Below are positions 24,905 to 33,090 of a stretch of DNA of 64,000 bases, in pieces. Position 1 is the first letter of the stretch. Each line of letters begins with the position of its first letter. A program made the position numbers and the translations under genes. The stretch covers positions 930,001-994,000 of the forward strand of contig JAXLTC010000002.1 of the NCBI GenBank assembly GCA_046330255.1, read 5' to 3'. Below the pieces are notes generated by a model. The model was not told the DNA's origin. It did no database searches and saw only the letters and a list, made by a program, of their open reading frames with translations. The stretch is from JBBSBL01 sp046330255. GTDB lineage: Bacteria > Actinomycetota > Thermoleophilia > Solirubrobacterales > Solirubrobacteraceae.

Positions 24905-25438
24905 ATGCCCGCCGAGCGCTTCGTCGCACAGCTGAACGAGCAGATCGCGTACGAGTTCGCGGCCTCGCAGCAGTACATCGCGAACGCCGTCCACTACGAC
25001 GCCGAGACCCTGCCCCAGCTCGCGGCATTCTTCTACCGCCAGGCCGTCGAGGAGCGCAACCACGCGTTGATGATGGTCCAGTACCTGCTCGACGCGAGCG
25101 CCGAGATCGCGATCCCGGGAGTCGCCGCGCCCGAGACCTCGTTCGGCGACATCGTCGCGCCCGTCGCGCTCGCGCTCGAGCAGGAGCGGCGCGTGAGCGA
25201 CCAGATCGCGCGCCTCGCGGCGACCGCGCGCGAGGAGGGCGACTTCGTCAGCGAGCAGTTCACGCAGTGGTTCCTCAAGGAGCAGGTCGAGGAGGTCGCG
25301 ACGATGTCGTCGCTGCTGACCGTGGTCGAGCGCTCGAGCGACGACCCGCTCGCGATCGAGGACTACGTGGCGCGCGAGCACTCGGGCGGCGAGGCCGCCG
25401 ACCCGACCGCGCCCGCCGCCGCGGGCGGGGCGCTGTAG
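24905..25438 (+). CDS. Ferritin
   Basis: A 177-aa non-heme ferritin storing iron in a 24-mer shell. The ferroxidase residues are visible: Glu in LNEQIAYEFAASQQYI, the ExxH pair in AVEERNHALMMV, and further acidic positions in LALEQERRV and FLKEQVEEVA. The last about 20 residues are a Pro/Ala tail beyond the usual ferritin length. A strong AGGAG site precedes ATG 24905. It stands alone between two unrelated genes. Iron regulation is likely in general but no iron box was found. Confidence 0.93.
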   Translation: MPAERFVAQLNEQIAYEFAASQQYIANAVHYDAETLPQLAAFFYRQAVEERNHALMMVQYLLDASAEIAIPGVAAPETSFGDIVAPVALALEQERRVSDQIARLAATAREEGDFVSEQFTQWFLKEQVEEVATMSSLLTVVERSSDDPLAIEDYVAREHSGGEAADPTAPAAAGGAL

Positions 25439-25489
25439 CCGACACGCCATGCCGCAACGCGACCTGCGCGTCGGCGCGGCCGGGTCGGC

Positions 25490-25495
25490 TAGGTT
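25490..25495 (+). promoter_or_regulatory. Putative -10 box TAGGTT with leader and Shine-Dalgarno
   Basis: TAGGTT is 33 bases before ATG 25529; AGGAG at about 25521-25525 gives a proper ribosome site. Confidence 0.35.
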
Positions 25496-25528
25496 TCCCG
25501 CCGACCGAACCGGGGCAGACAGGAGCCG

Positions 25529-26839
25529 ATGTTGGAGCAGGGGGGCACCGAGGCGCTCGCGCCTCGAGCACCACGAGATGATGCTGCGGCCGTGGCTGGC
25601 GGTGCGCGACGGATCGCGAATGCGCTGTCGCGCTCGTCGCTCGTACCGATGGTGGTCGCGCTGTGCGCGTTTCTGGTCATGGCATGGGGCTCGGGGCGGC
25701 CGTTCGGGGAGGAGACCAACCCCTCGTTCCTGCTGAAGCTGGGCAGCCAGTTCGCCGGCGACCCCGCGCTGCTTCCATCCGACGCCTACATCTTCAAGGG
25801 CACGGGCTACGACGGCCAGTTCAGCTTCTACCTCGCCCAGGACCCGCTGCTCTCGGGCAAGGTCGCGAGCCGCGGACAGGCGACCTCCCCGCACATCGAC
25901 GAACTGGGCTACCGCTATCAGCGGATCATGCTGCCGGCGCTGGCCTACGTCGCCTCCGGCGGTGGCGATCCCGACATCCTGCCGTGGACGATCCCGCTGA
26001 TCAACCTGCTGGCGGTGCTGGGATCGGGCTTTCTGCTCGCGCGCTTCCTTGCGCGCCGAGGCCGATCGCCGTGGCTCAGCCTCGCCTACGTGCTGTCGCT
26101 GGGCACGCTCGCGGGTGTGCTGAACGACCTCACCAACCCGCTGGCGGTGGCCCTTCTCGTGGTCGGGCTGATCTGGTGGCTGGAGGGGCGCACCGTGGCG
26201 CCCGTGGTCGCGCTCACGGCCGTGCTGCTGACCCGCGAGACGTTCCTGGCGCCCGTCGCGGTGATCTGCTTGCTCGAAGTCGTCCGGCGCCGGCGCAAGG
26301 GCCTGCTGTGGCTCCTGCCCATCGGCACCTGGGTGTTGTGGCAGCTGTATCTCTGGCTCGCCCTGGAGGCGAGCGTGAAGGGCAACCACGTCGCGCATCC
26401 GAGCCCGATCCCGATCCTGGGCTCGGTGCGGAAGATCTGGGACGTGCTTCACGACGACATCGCAGGAGCGGCCAGCTGGGAGGTTGCAATGGTGCTCGCG
26501 CTGCTGGCCATGTTCGGCCTCCTCGTCGTCCGCGCGGCGCCGGTCGCGCGCGCGTCCCTGGCTGCGCGACGCCTTCCCACGGCGGAGCGGGCACTGCCGA
26601 TTGTCGGCGTCGCCGCGCTGTTGCTGGTGCCGTTCCTGACGGCCGAGCTCTGGCGCAACCCGCTCAGCTACAGCCGCTACGCGGTCGCCGGCACGGCCGT
26701 CCTGCTGCTACTACACGCGTTGCATCGCGACCGCCCCGCGCTGCTGATCATCGGCGTTATCTTGCTGCTTACGTTGGTGAACCCCGTGATCAGCATTCTT
26801 CCAACCTCGAACGGCCCGATGGTCGTGCCTGCCACCTAG
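25529..26839 (+). CDS. Polytopic membrane protein, glycosyltransferase-like (GT-C type)
   Basis: A 436-aa protein with about 9-10 hydrophobic segments. After the first helix (LVPMVVALCAFLVMAWGS), a loop has GTGYDGQFSFYLAQDPL, a motif typical of a family of cell-surface-glycan membrane proteins resembling GT-C mannosyltransferases. YRYQRIMLPALAYVASGG follows, matching that family. The last third has more A/T at third positions than its neighbours. It converges with the molybdopterin synthase gene, overlapping by 4 bases at the stops. Catalysis is inferred only. Confidence 0.75.
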   Translation: MLEQGGTEALAPRAPRDDAAAVAGGARRIANALSRSSLVPMVVALCAFLVMAWGSGRPFGEETNPSFLLKLGSQFAGDPALLPSDAYIFKGTGYDGQFSFYLAQDPLLSGKVASRGQATSPHIDELGYRYQRIMLPALAYVASGGGDPDILPWTIPLINLLAVLGSGFLLARFLARRGRSPWLSLAYVLSLGTLAGVLNDLTNPLAVALLVVGLIWWLEGRTVAPVVALTAVLLTRETFLAPVAVICLLEVVRRRRKGLLWLLPIGTWVLWQLYLWLALEASVKGNHVAHPSPIPILGSVRKIWDVLHDDIAGAASWEVAMVLALLAMFGLLVVRAAPVARASLAARRLPTAERALPIVGVAALLLVPFLTAELWRNPLSYSRYAVAGTAVLLLLHALHRDRPALLIIGVILLLTLVNPVISILPTSNGPMVVPAT

Positions 26840-27477
26840 GGCGCCGGCGGCGGAGTCCCCGGCACCCATTCGGAGCCCTCCGCGGTGACCTCGCGCTTCC
26901 AGATCGGCGCCTCGGCCTTCACGCGGTCGATGATCTCGCGCGCCCCCGCGAACGCCTCCTCCCGGTGCGCGGCCGAGACCGCGACCAGCACCGAGGCCTC
27001 GCCGAGCGGCACCTCCCCCACCCGGTGCTCGCAGGCCGCGCCGCAGAGACCGTGCCGAGCGATCGCGTCGGCGAGGATCGCGGCGATGCGCTCCCGCGCC
27101 ATCTCCGCGTAGGTCTCGTAGTCGAGCCGCGGGACCTCCCGGGTAACGCCCTGGAAGGTGACCACCGCGCCGGCGCGAGGGTCGCCCACGAGGTCCGCCA
27201 GCCGCTGCGCCGACAACGGCTCGTCCGTCACGTGCGCGTGCGGCTCCGCCCCCCCGGAGACCGGCGGGATCAGCGCGAGCTCGTCGCCGGCGGACAGCGG
27301 CTCGTCGGGCCCGGCGTAGGTGCGGTTGACAGCCAGCACGAGCGGGAGCCCGCCCGCCAGGTGGTCGAGGCGCTCGAGCGCGTCGCCCACCCGCGCGCCC
27401 TCGGGGAGCTCGAGCTCGAGCTCGCGGGCGCCCGCGCGCTCGCGCAGCTGGGCGAAGAGCCGGACCCTGACGATCAC
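26836..27477 (-). CDS. moaX: Fused molybdopterin synthase, MoaD-MoaE (MoaX type)
   Basis: Both molybdopterin synthase subunits in one 213-aa chain. Residues 1-76 are a MoaD ubiquitin-like domain ending in the diglycine Gly75-Gly76 (PPVSGG), which must be a free C-terminus to carry the thiocarboxylate. Residues 80-213 are MoaE, with the catalytic lysines Lys187 and Lys194 (VKAEAPIWKRE, spaced as Lys119/Lys126 of E. coli). Start GTG 27477 is 7 bases after TACCGT on the minus strand. It is divergent from the methylmalonyl-CoA mutase gene, 24 bases away. Confidence 0.93.
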   Translation of the reverse strand: MIVRVRLFAQLRERAGARELELELPEGARVGDALERLDHLAGGLPLVLAVNRTYAGPDEPLSAGDELALIPPVSGGAEPHAHVTDEPLSAQRLADLVGDPRAGAVVTFQGVTREVPRLDYETYAEMARERIAAILADAIARHGLCGAACEHRVGEVPLGEASVLVAVSAAHREEAFAGAREIIDRVKAEAPIWKREVTAEGSEWVPGTPPPAP

Positions 27478-27484
27478 GGGTCGA

Positions 27485-27494
27485 ACGGTACCCT
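27485..27494. promoter_or_regulatory. Symmetric bidirectional -10 element (ACGGTACCCT)
   Basis: Plus-strand TACCCT (27489-27494) is 7 bases before ATG 27502, and minus-strand TACCGT (27490 down to 27485) is 7 bases before GTG 27477. The two hexamers share the central TA, so one 10-bp element faces both genes. A CTGACG hexamer at 27467-27472, 16 bases from the plus-strand box, could be its -35 and lies inside the MoaX coding region. Confidence 0.6.
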
Positions 27495-27501
27495 CCGCGC
27501 A

Positions 27502-29111
<1,610 letters not shown>

Positions 29112-29115
<4 letters not shown>

Positions 29116-29609
29116 GCGTGCTCGCGACCGTCACCTTCTACGAGCTCGTCTTGATCGCGCACATCGCCGCCGCGATCGTCGCCTTCGGCGTCGTCTTCTC
29201 CTACCCGGTGCTGGAGGCCACGGTGAGACGGGCCTCCCCGGCTGCGATCCCGGCGGTCCACCGCGCCCAGCTGCGGATCGGGCAGGTCATCGTGACGCCC
29301 GCCGCGACGGTCGTGCTGCTCGCCGGGCTCTACATGGGCTCCGAGCGCTGGGAGTTCAGCCAGGGCTGGCTCGGCGCGGGCATGGCGTTGATCGCGGTCC
29401 TGCTGGGCCTCGGCGGGGCGTACTTCGCTCCCCGCGAGCGCCGGCTGGCGGATCTCGCCGAGCGGGACGTCGCCGCGTCCGGGGGTGGCGAGGTCGCGTT
29501 CAGCGAGGAGTACGAGCGCCTCAGCCGCCAGGTGGCGATCGTCGGGGCGGTCACCTACGTGCTGATCATCGCCGCGGTCTGGGTGATGGTCACCAAGCCG
29601 GGGATCTGA
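29112..29609 (+). CDS. DUF2269-like integral membrane protein
   Basis: A 165-aa protein with four hydrophobic segments (FYELVLIAHIAAAIVAFGVVF; VIVTPAATVVLLAGLYMG; GAGMALIAVLLGLGGAY; VGAVTYVLIIAAVWVMV). It resembles the DUF2269 family of four-helix membrane proteins, whose function is unknown. GTG 29112 overlaps the mutase stop (GTGA), so it is in the same transcript, but a link to the mutase reaction is only positional. Confidence 0.78.
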
Positions 29610-29672
29610 GCCCCCCGAAACGGCGCGCGGCGGGAGCCGGCGGTACCCCCGTAAGGCCGCTGACACGGCGCC

Positions 29673-29702
29673 TTGACCCCGGCGTGCGGCCGGGCGTACG
29701 GT
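29673..29702 (+). promoter_or_regulatory. Promoter with -35 TTGACC and -10 TACGGT
   Basis: TTGACC (29673-29678) and TACGGT (29697-29702) are separated by 18 bases. This is the best-formed two-box promoter I found in the window. It faces the secreted-protein gene at 29742. Confidence 0.55.
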
Positions 29703-29703
29703 A

Positions 29704-29718
29704 GTCACAGTTTGTGAC
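29704..29718. promoter_or_regulatory. Palindromic operator at the transcription start
   Basis: GTCACA-GTT-TGTGAC is a perfect 6+3+6 palindrome directly after the -10 box, covering the expected transcription start. Half-sites resemble TGTGA/TCACA of CRP-family proteins, but the spacing (3 rather than 6) differs, so the regulator is unknown. Confidence 0.5.
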
Positions 29719-29741
29719 GTTCGCCACAGGGGGGTATCGCG

Positions 29742-30212
29742 ATGAGGGGGACTCTCGCACCAGTTCCGTCCGGAGCGCGCTGGGCGGTGGTGCTCACGCT
29801 CGCGGTGTGCGCGGCGCTGGCGATCGCCGCCGCGGCGCTGGGTGCCTACAGCCGGGGCATCTATCGCACCAAGCCGCCCGCCCACAGGGGCCAGTGGCTG
29901 GACCTGAGCTTCACCGCAGGCAGGTCCGCTGCCACGACGTTCACCTACAGCTATAGAAAGCTGAAGGCCTGCTCGAACGGAACCAACTCGATCGGCGACG
30001 ACAGCGGCTACGCGCCGATCCGGGCGGGCGCGATCAGCGCCCGCACCGGGACGTTCGTCGTCTCGGCGACGACGGGCCGCGACCGGGTTCAGATCGCGGG
30101 CAGGATCAAGGGGCGGAAGGCGTCCGGGACGTTCCGGGACTTCTTCGTCACGTCGACGGGGATCACCTGCGACACGGGCACCCTGCACTGGAAGGCGCTC
30201 AGGCTGGGCTGA
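29742..30212 (+). CDS. Exported small protein of unknown function
   Basis: A 156-aa protein. Residues 14-36 form an N-terminal hydrophobic segment (AVVLTLAVCAALAIAAAAL) acting as signal or anchor. The rest looks like a small beta-sandwich, with WLDLSFTAG and TTFTYSYRKL, TGTFVVSATTGRDRVQIAGRI and SGTFRDFFVTS, and two Cys likely disulphide-bonded (KACSNG, ITCDTG). This pattern occurs in exported proteins of related actinobacteria, but I cannot name a function. A G-rich Shine-Dalgarno lies before ATG 29742. It has its own promoter and operator. Confidence 0.75.
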   Translation: MRGTLAPVPSGARWAVVLTLAVCAALAIAAAALGAYSRGIYRTKPPAHRGQWLDLSFTAGRSAATTFTYSYRKLKACSNGTNSIGDDSGYAPIRAGAISARTGTFVVSATTGRDRVQIAGRIKGRKASGTFRDFFVTSTGITCDTGTLHWKALRLG

Positions 30213-30278
30213 GCCCCAGGCGAAGGGCCGCACGGCGACCGGCAGGACTCGGGGCGTCCCGCGCGAACCCCGCGTGGG

Positions 30279-31112
30279 ATGCCCGAGATCCATGCCGAGC
30301 GCCGAATCGTCAAGTCCCCGCCGGAGCTGTGGGCGGAGCTCAGCGAGGCCGAGTCCCTGGGGCGGCGCCTCGAGGAGTTCGGCGAGGTCCGCATCACGCG
30401 GCTGGAGCCCGAGCGGACCGTCGCCTGGGAGGGCGATGACGTCAGCGGCACGGTCGAGCTCGAGGCCTCCGGCTGGGGAACGAAGGTGACGCTGACCGTC
30501 GCGACCCCCGGGCAGGCGCCCGCCGACACACCGCTCGACGACGCGCCGCCCGCTCCCGCGACCGCGCTCGCCGCGACCCAGGGGCCGCCCCCGCAGACGC
30601 CCCTGCCCGAGATCGAGATCGCCGGTCCCGTCCTGATCGCCGAGCCCGAGCCCGAGGTCGCGCCCGCGGCGCCCGCCGGCGTATCGGTCCCACCGCCCGG
30701 GGTCGCGGCCGGCCGCGACCCCGGACCCGCGCCGCGCCGCGGCCTGATCGCGCGGCTGCTCGGGCGGCACAGGCGGACCGCCGCCGCGCCCCCGGAGCCG
30801 GCCATCGAGGACGCGGTCGACCTGGCGGACGGCGTCACCGAGGAGGCGCCGGCGCAACCGGGGGTCCCCGACCCCGCGGTCGGCGAGGTCACCGCTCCCA
30901 CCGGCGGCGTCGCCGAGATCGTGCCGGAGCCGCACGAGTCGCATGGGCTCCCCGAGCCCGCCCCGTCGGAAGACGGCGACGGGAGCGCGCCCGAGGCGCC
31001 GGTGGCGCCGGAGGCGCCGGAGCCGGCGGACTCCGAGCGGGTGGAGTCGGTGCTCGCCGCCGTGCTCGACGATCTCGGCGCCGCGCACCACCGCCCGTTC
31101 TCGCGCGGCTGA
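30279..31112 (+). CDS. SRPBCC-like domain protein with long Pro/Ala-rich tail
   Basis: A 277-aa protein. Residues 1-75 resemble one SRPBCC (START/polyketide cyclase) half: ERRIVKSPPELWAELSE, then VAWEGDDVSGTVELEASGWGTKVTLTV. The remaining 200 residues are low-complexity Pro/Ala/Glu, interrupted by one basic island (PRRGLIARLLGRHRR), and end in a short conserved-looking helix (ERVESVLAAVLDDLGAAHHRPF). The terminal helix may be a docking element. No promoter box is visible before ATG 30279. Function unknown. Confidence 0.7.
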   Translation: MPEIHAERRIVKSPPELWAELSEAESLGRRLEEFGEVRITRLEPERTVAWEGDDVSGTVELEASGWGTKVTLTVATPGQAPADTPLDDAPPAPATALAATQGPPPQTPLPEIEIAGPVLIAEPEPEVAPAAPAGVSVPPPGVAAGRDPGPAPRRGLIARLLGRHRRTAAAPPEPAIEDAVDLADGVTEEAPAQPGVPDPAVGEVTAPTGGVAEIVPEPHESHGLPEPAPSEDGDGSAPEAPVAPEAPEPADSERVESVLAAVLDDLGAAHHRPFSRG

Positions 31113-31133
31113 CCGGCCAGGGCCGCGGCGGGC

Positions 31134-31139
31134 TAGCAT
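31134..31139 (+). promoter_or_regulatory. Putative -10 box TAGCAT for the carboxyltransferase gene
   Basis: TAGCAT is 11 bases before ATG 31151 with no Shine-Dalgarno between, fitting a leaderless or nearly leaderless mRNA. Confidence 0.45.
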
Positions 31140-31150
31140 CCGCGGCCCCG

Positions 31151-32770
31151 ATGGCCAAGCACGAGATCCGCACGGCCCCGCCCGGCAGGCGCAAGGCCGA
31201 CCACCACCGCGAGCACGCTCCGGAAACCTACGAGGAGAAGCTCACCCAGCTCCAGGAGCGCCGGGTCGAGGCGCGCGAGGGCAACCCAGACGCTGTCGCC
31301 AAGCAGCACGATCGCGGGAAGTACACGGCCCGCGAGCGGATCGACAAGCTGCTCGATCCGGGCTCCTTCCAGGAGACCGACGCCTTCACCCGCCACCGCA
31401 CGCACGAGTTCGGCATGGACCGCAACCGGCCGTGGTCCGACGCCGTCGTCACCGGCCACGGCACGATCGACGGCCGGCGCGTGTGCGTGTTCTCGCAGGA
31501 CTTCACGGTGTTCGGCGGCTCGCTCGGCGAGGTGATGAGCGAGAAGATGTGCAAGGTGATGGACCTGGCCGCCAAGATCGGCTGCCCGGTGATCGGCATC
31601 AACGACTCCGGCGGCGCGCGCATCCAGGAGGGAGTCGTCTCGCTCGGCTCCTACGGCGACGTCTTCCTGCGCAACGTCCGCTGCTCCGGAGTGATCCCGC
31701 AGATCAGCGTGATCATGGGCCCGTGCGCGGGCGGCGCTGTCTACTCGCCGGCGATCACCGACTTCATCTACATGGTGAAGGAGACCTCGCACATGTTCAT
31801 CACGGGGCCCGACGTGATCAAGACCGTGACCGGCGAGGAGCCGACGTTCGAGGAGCTCGGCGGGGCGATGACCCACAACACCAAGTCGGGTGTGGCGCAG
31901 TTCGCCTGCGACGACGAGGACCACTGCCTGGCGGACGTGCGCTACCTGATGAGCTTCCTGCCGCAGAACAACATGGAGCTACCGCCGCGCGTGCAGCCGA
32001 CCGACGACCCGCAGCGCGCCGACCCCGAGCTCGACTCCGTCGTCCCGGACAACCCGAACAAGCCCTACGACATGCGCGACGTGATCCGCCACATCGTGGA
32101 CGACGGCGAGTTCTACGAGGTGCACGAGCACTACGCGCGCAACATCGTGGTCGGGCTCTCGCGCCTGAACGGGATCCCGATCGGGATCGTCGGCAACCAG
32201 CCCGCGGCGCTGGCGGGCGTGCTCGACATCGACTCCTCCGAGAAGGCGGCGCGCTTCGTACGCACCTGCGACGCCTTCAACATCCCGATCCTCACCTTCT
32301 GCGACGTCCCCGGGTTCCTCCCCGGGACCAACCAGGAGTGGGGCGGGATCATCCGCCGCGGCGCGAAGCTGCTGTACGCGTTCGCGGAGGCGAGCGTCCC
32401 GAAGCTGACGGTCATCACCCGCAAGGCCTACGGCGGCGCGTACGTGGTCATGAACTCCAAGCACCTCGCCTCGGACTTCTCGGTCGCGTGGCCGACCGCG
32501 GAGGTCGCGGTGATGGGGCCCGAGGGCGCGGTCAACATCATCTACCGCCGCGACCTCGCGCAGAGCCCGACCCCGGACGAGCGCCGCCAGAAGCTGATGG
32601 ACGACTACAAGGCGCGCTTCGCCAACCCGTACTCCGCGGCCGAGCGCGGCTACATCGACGACGTGATCGTCCCCCACGAGACGCGCCCGCGGCTGATCAC
32701 CGAGCTCGAGACGCTGCTGACCAAGCGCGAGCCCGGCCCCAAGCGCAAGCACGGAAACATCCCGCTGTAG
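31151..32770 (+). CDS. Acyl-CoA (acetyl/propionyl-CoA) carboxylase, carboxyltransferase beta subunit
   Basis: Moves the carboxyl group from carboxybiotin to acyl-CoA, giving malonyl- or methylmalonyl-CoA. The 539-aa protein is the PccB/AccD5 type with fused N and C crotonase-like halves: FTVFGGSLGEVMSEKM, INDSGGARIQEGV, MGPCAGGAVYSPAITDF in the N half, and FCDVPGFLPGTNQEWGGIIRRGAK, KAYGGAYVVM in the C half. The partners are the epsilon-like protein at 38053 and the biotin subunit at 39040. It converges on a small minus-strand gene with a 6-base gap. Confidence 0.94.
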   Translation: MAKHEIRTAPPGRRKADHHREHAPETYEEKLTQLQERRVEAREGNPDAVAKQHDRGKYTARERIDKLLDPGSFQETDAFTRHRTHEFGMDRNRPWSDAVVTGHGTIDGRRVCVFSQDFTVFGGSLGEVMSEKMCKVMDLAAKIGCPVIGINDSGGARIQEGVVSLGSYGDVFLRNVRCSGVIPQISVIMGPCAGGAVYSPAITDFIYMVKETSHMFITGPDVIKTVTGEEPTFEELGGAMTHNTKSGVAQFACDDEDHCLADVRYLMSFLPQNNMELPPRVQPTDDPQRADPELDSVVPDNPNKPYDMRDVIRHIVDDGEFYEVHEHYARNIVVGLSRLNGIPIGIVGNQPAALAGVLDIDSSEKAARFVRTCDAFNIPILTFCDVPGFLPGTNQEWGGIIRRGAKLLYAFAEASVPKLTVITRKAYGGAYVVMNSKHLASDFSVAWPTAEVAVMGPEGAVNIIYRRDLAQSPTPDERRQKLMDDYKARFANPYSAAERGYIDDVIVPHETRPRLITELETLLTKREPGPKRKHGNIPL

Positions 32771-32776
32771 GCCGAC

Positions 32777-33058
32777 TCAGGCCGCCCGGCGCCGCGCCAG
32801 GTCCAACTCGACCTCGAGGCGCTCGCCCTCGTCCAGAGGGCGCTCGAACGCGGCCTGCTCCCACAGCGACGCCACGTGCGCCGGGTCGAGGCGCGACTCG
32901 AGCCCGGCGGCGAGCCGCTCCGCGGGTGTGAGCGGGCGCTCGAAGGCGGCGATCTCGTAGAGCCGGCTGACCGGATCGGGCCCCGGGGTCACACTCCCGG
33001 CATCGGCGCCCGCGGCCCGTCGCTGCAGGCGCGCAAGCGGCGGCCCGATCGTCCGCAC
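32777..33058 (-). CDS. Small protein with a duplicated AAFERPL motif
   Basis: A 93-aa protein not recognised from any family. Residues about 30-57 (SRLYEIAAFERPLTPAERLA) and 61-88 (ASLWEQAAFERPLDEGERLE) are tandem copies of a roughly 30-residue helical unit sharing AAFERPL and ERL. GTG 33058 faces the divergent beta-propeller gene at 33091, with 32 bases between starts and a TAACCG hexamer that is one base off the usual -10. No signal peptide or membrane segment. Internal protein-level duplication is the main evidence that it is real. Confidence 0.6.
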   Translation of the reverse strand: MRTIGPPLARLQRRAAGADAGSVTPGPDPVSRLYEIAAFERPLTPAERLAAGLESRLDPAHVASLWEQAAFERPLDEGERLEVELDLARRRAA

Positions 33059-33076
33059 CCGCTCGTGCGGCCCGGT

Positions 33077-33082
33077 TAGGGT
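33077..33082 (+). promoter_or_regulatory. Putative -10 box TAGGGT (leaderless)
   Basis: TAGGGT is 8 bases before ATG 33091. Its TA is shared with the minus-strand TAACCG facing GTG 33058. Confidence 0.45.
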
Positions 33083-33090
33083 CGGCGGCC

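Noticed and set aside
29704..29718. CRP binding site
   Set aside because: Half-sites resemble TGTGA/TCACA but their order is inverted and the spacer is 3 instead of 6, so I list it only as an unknown operator.
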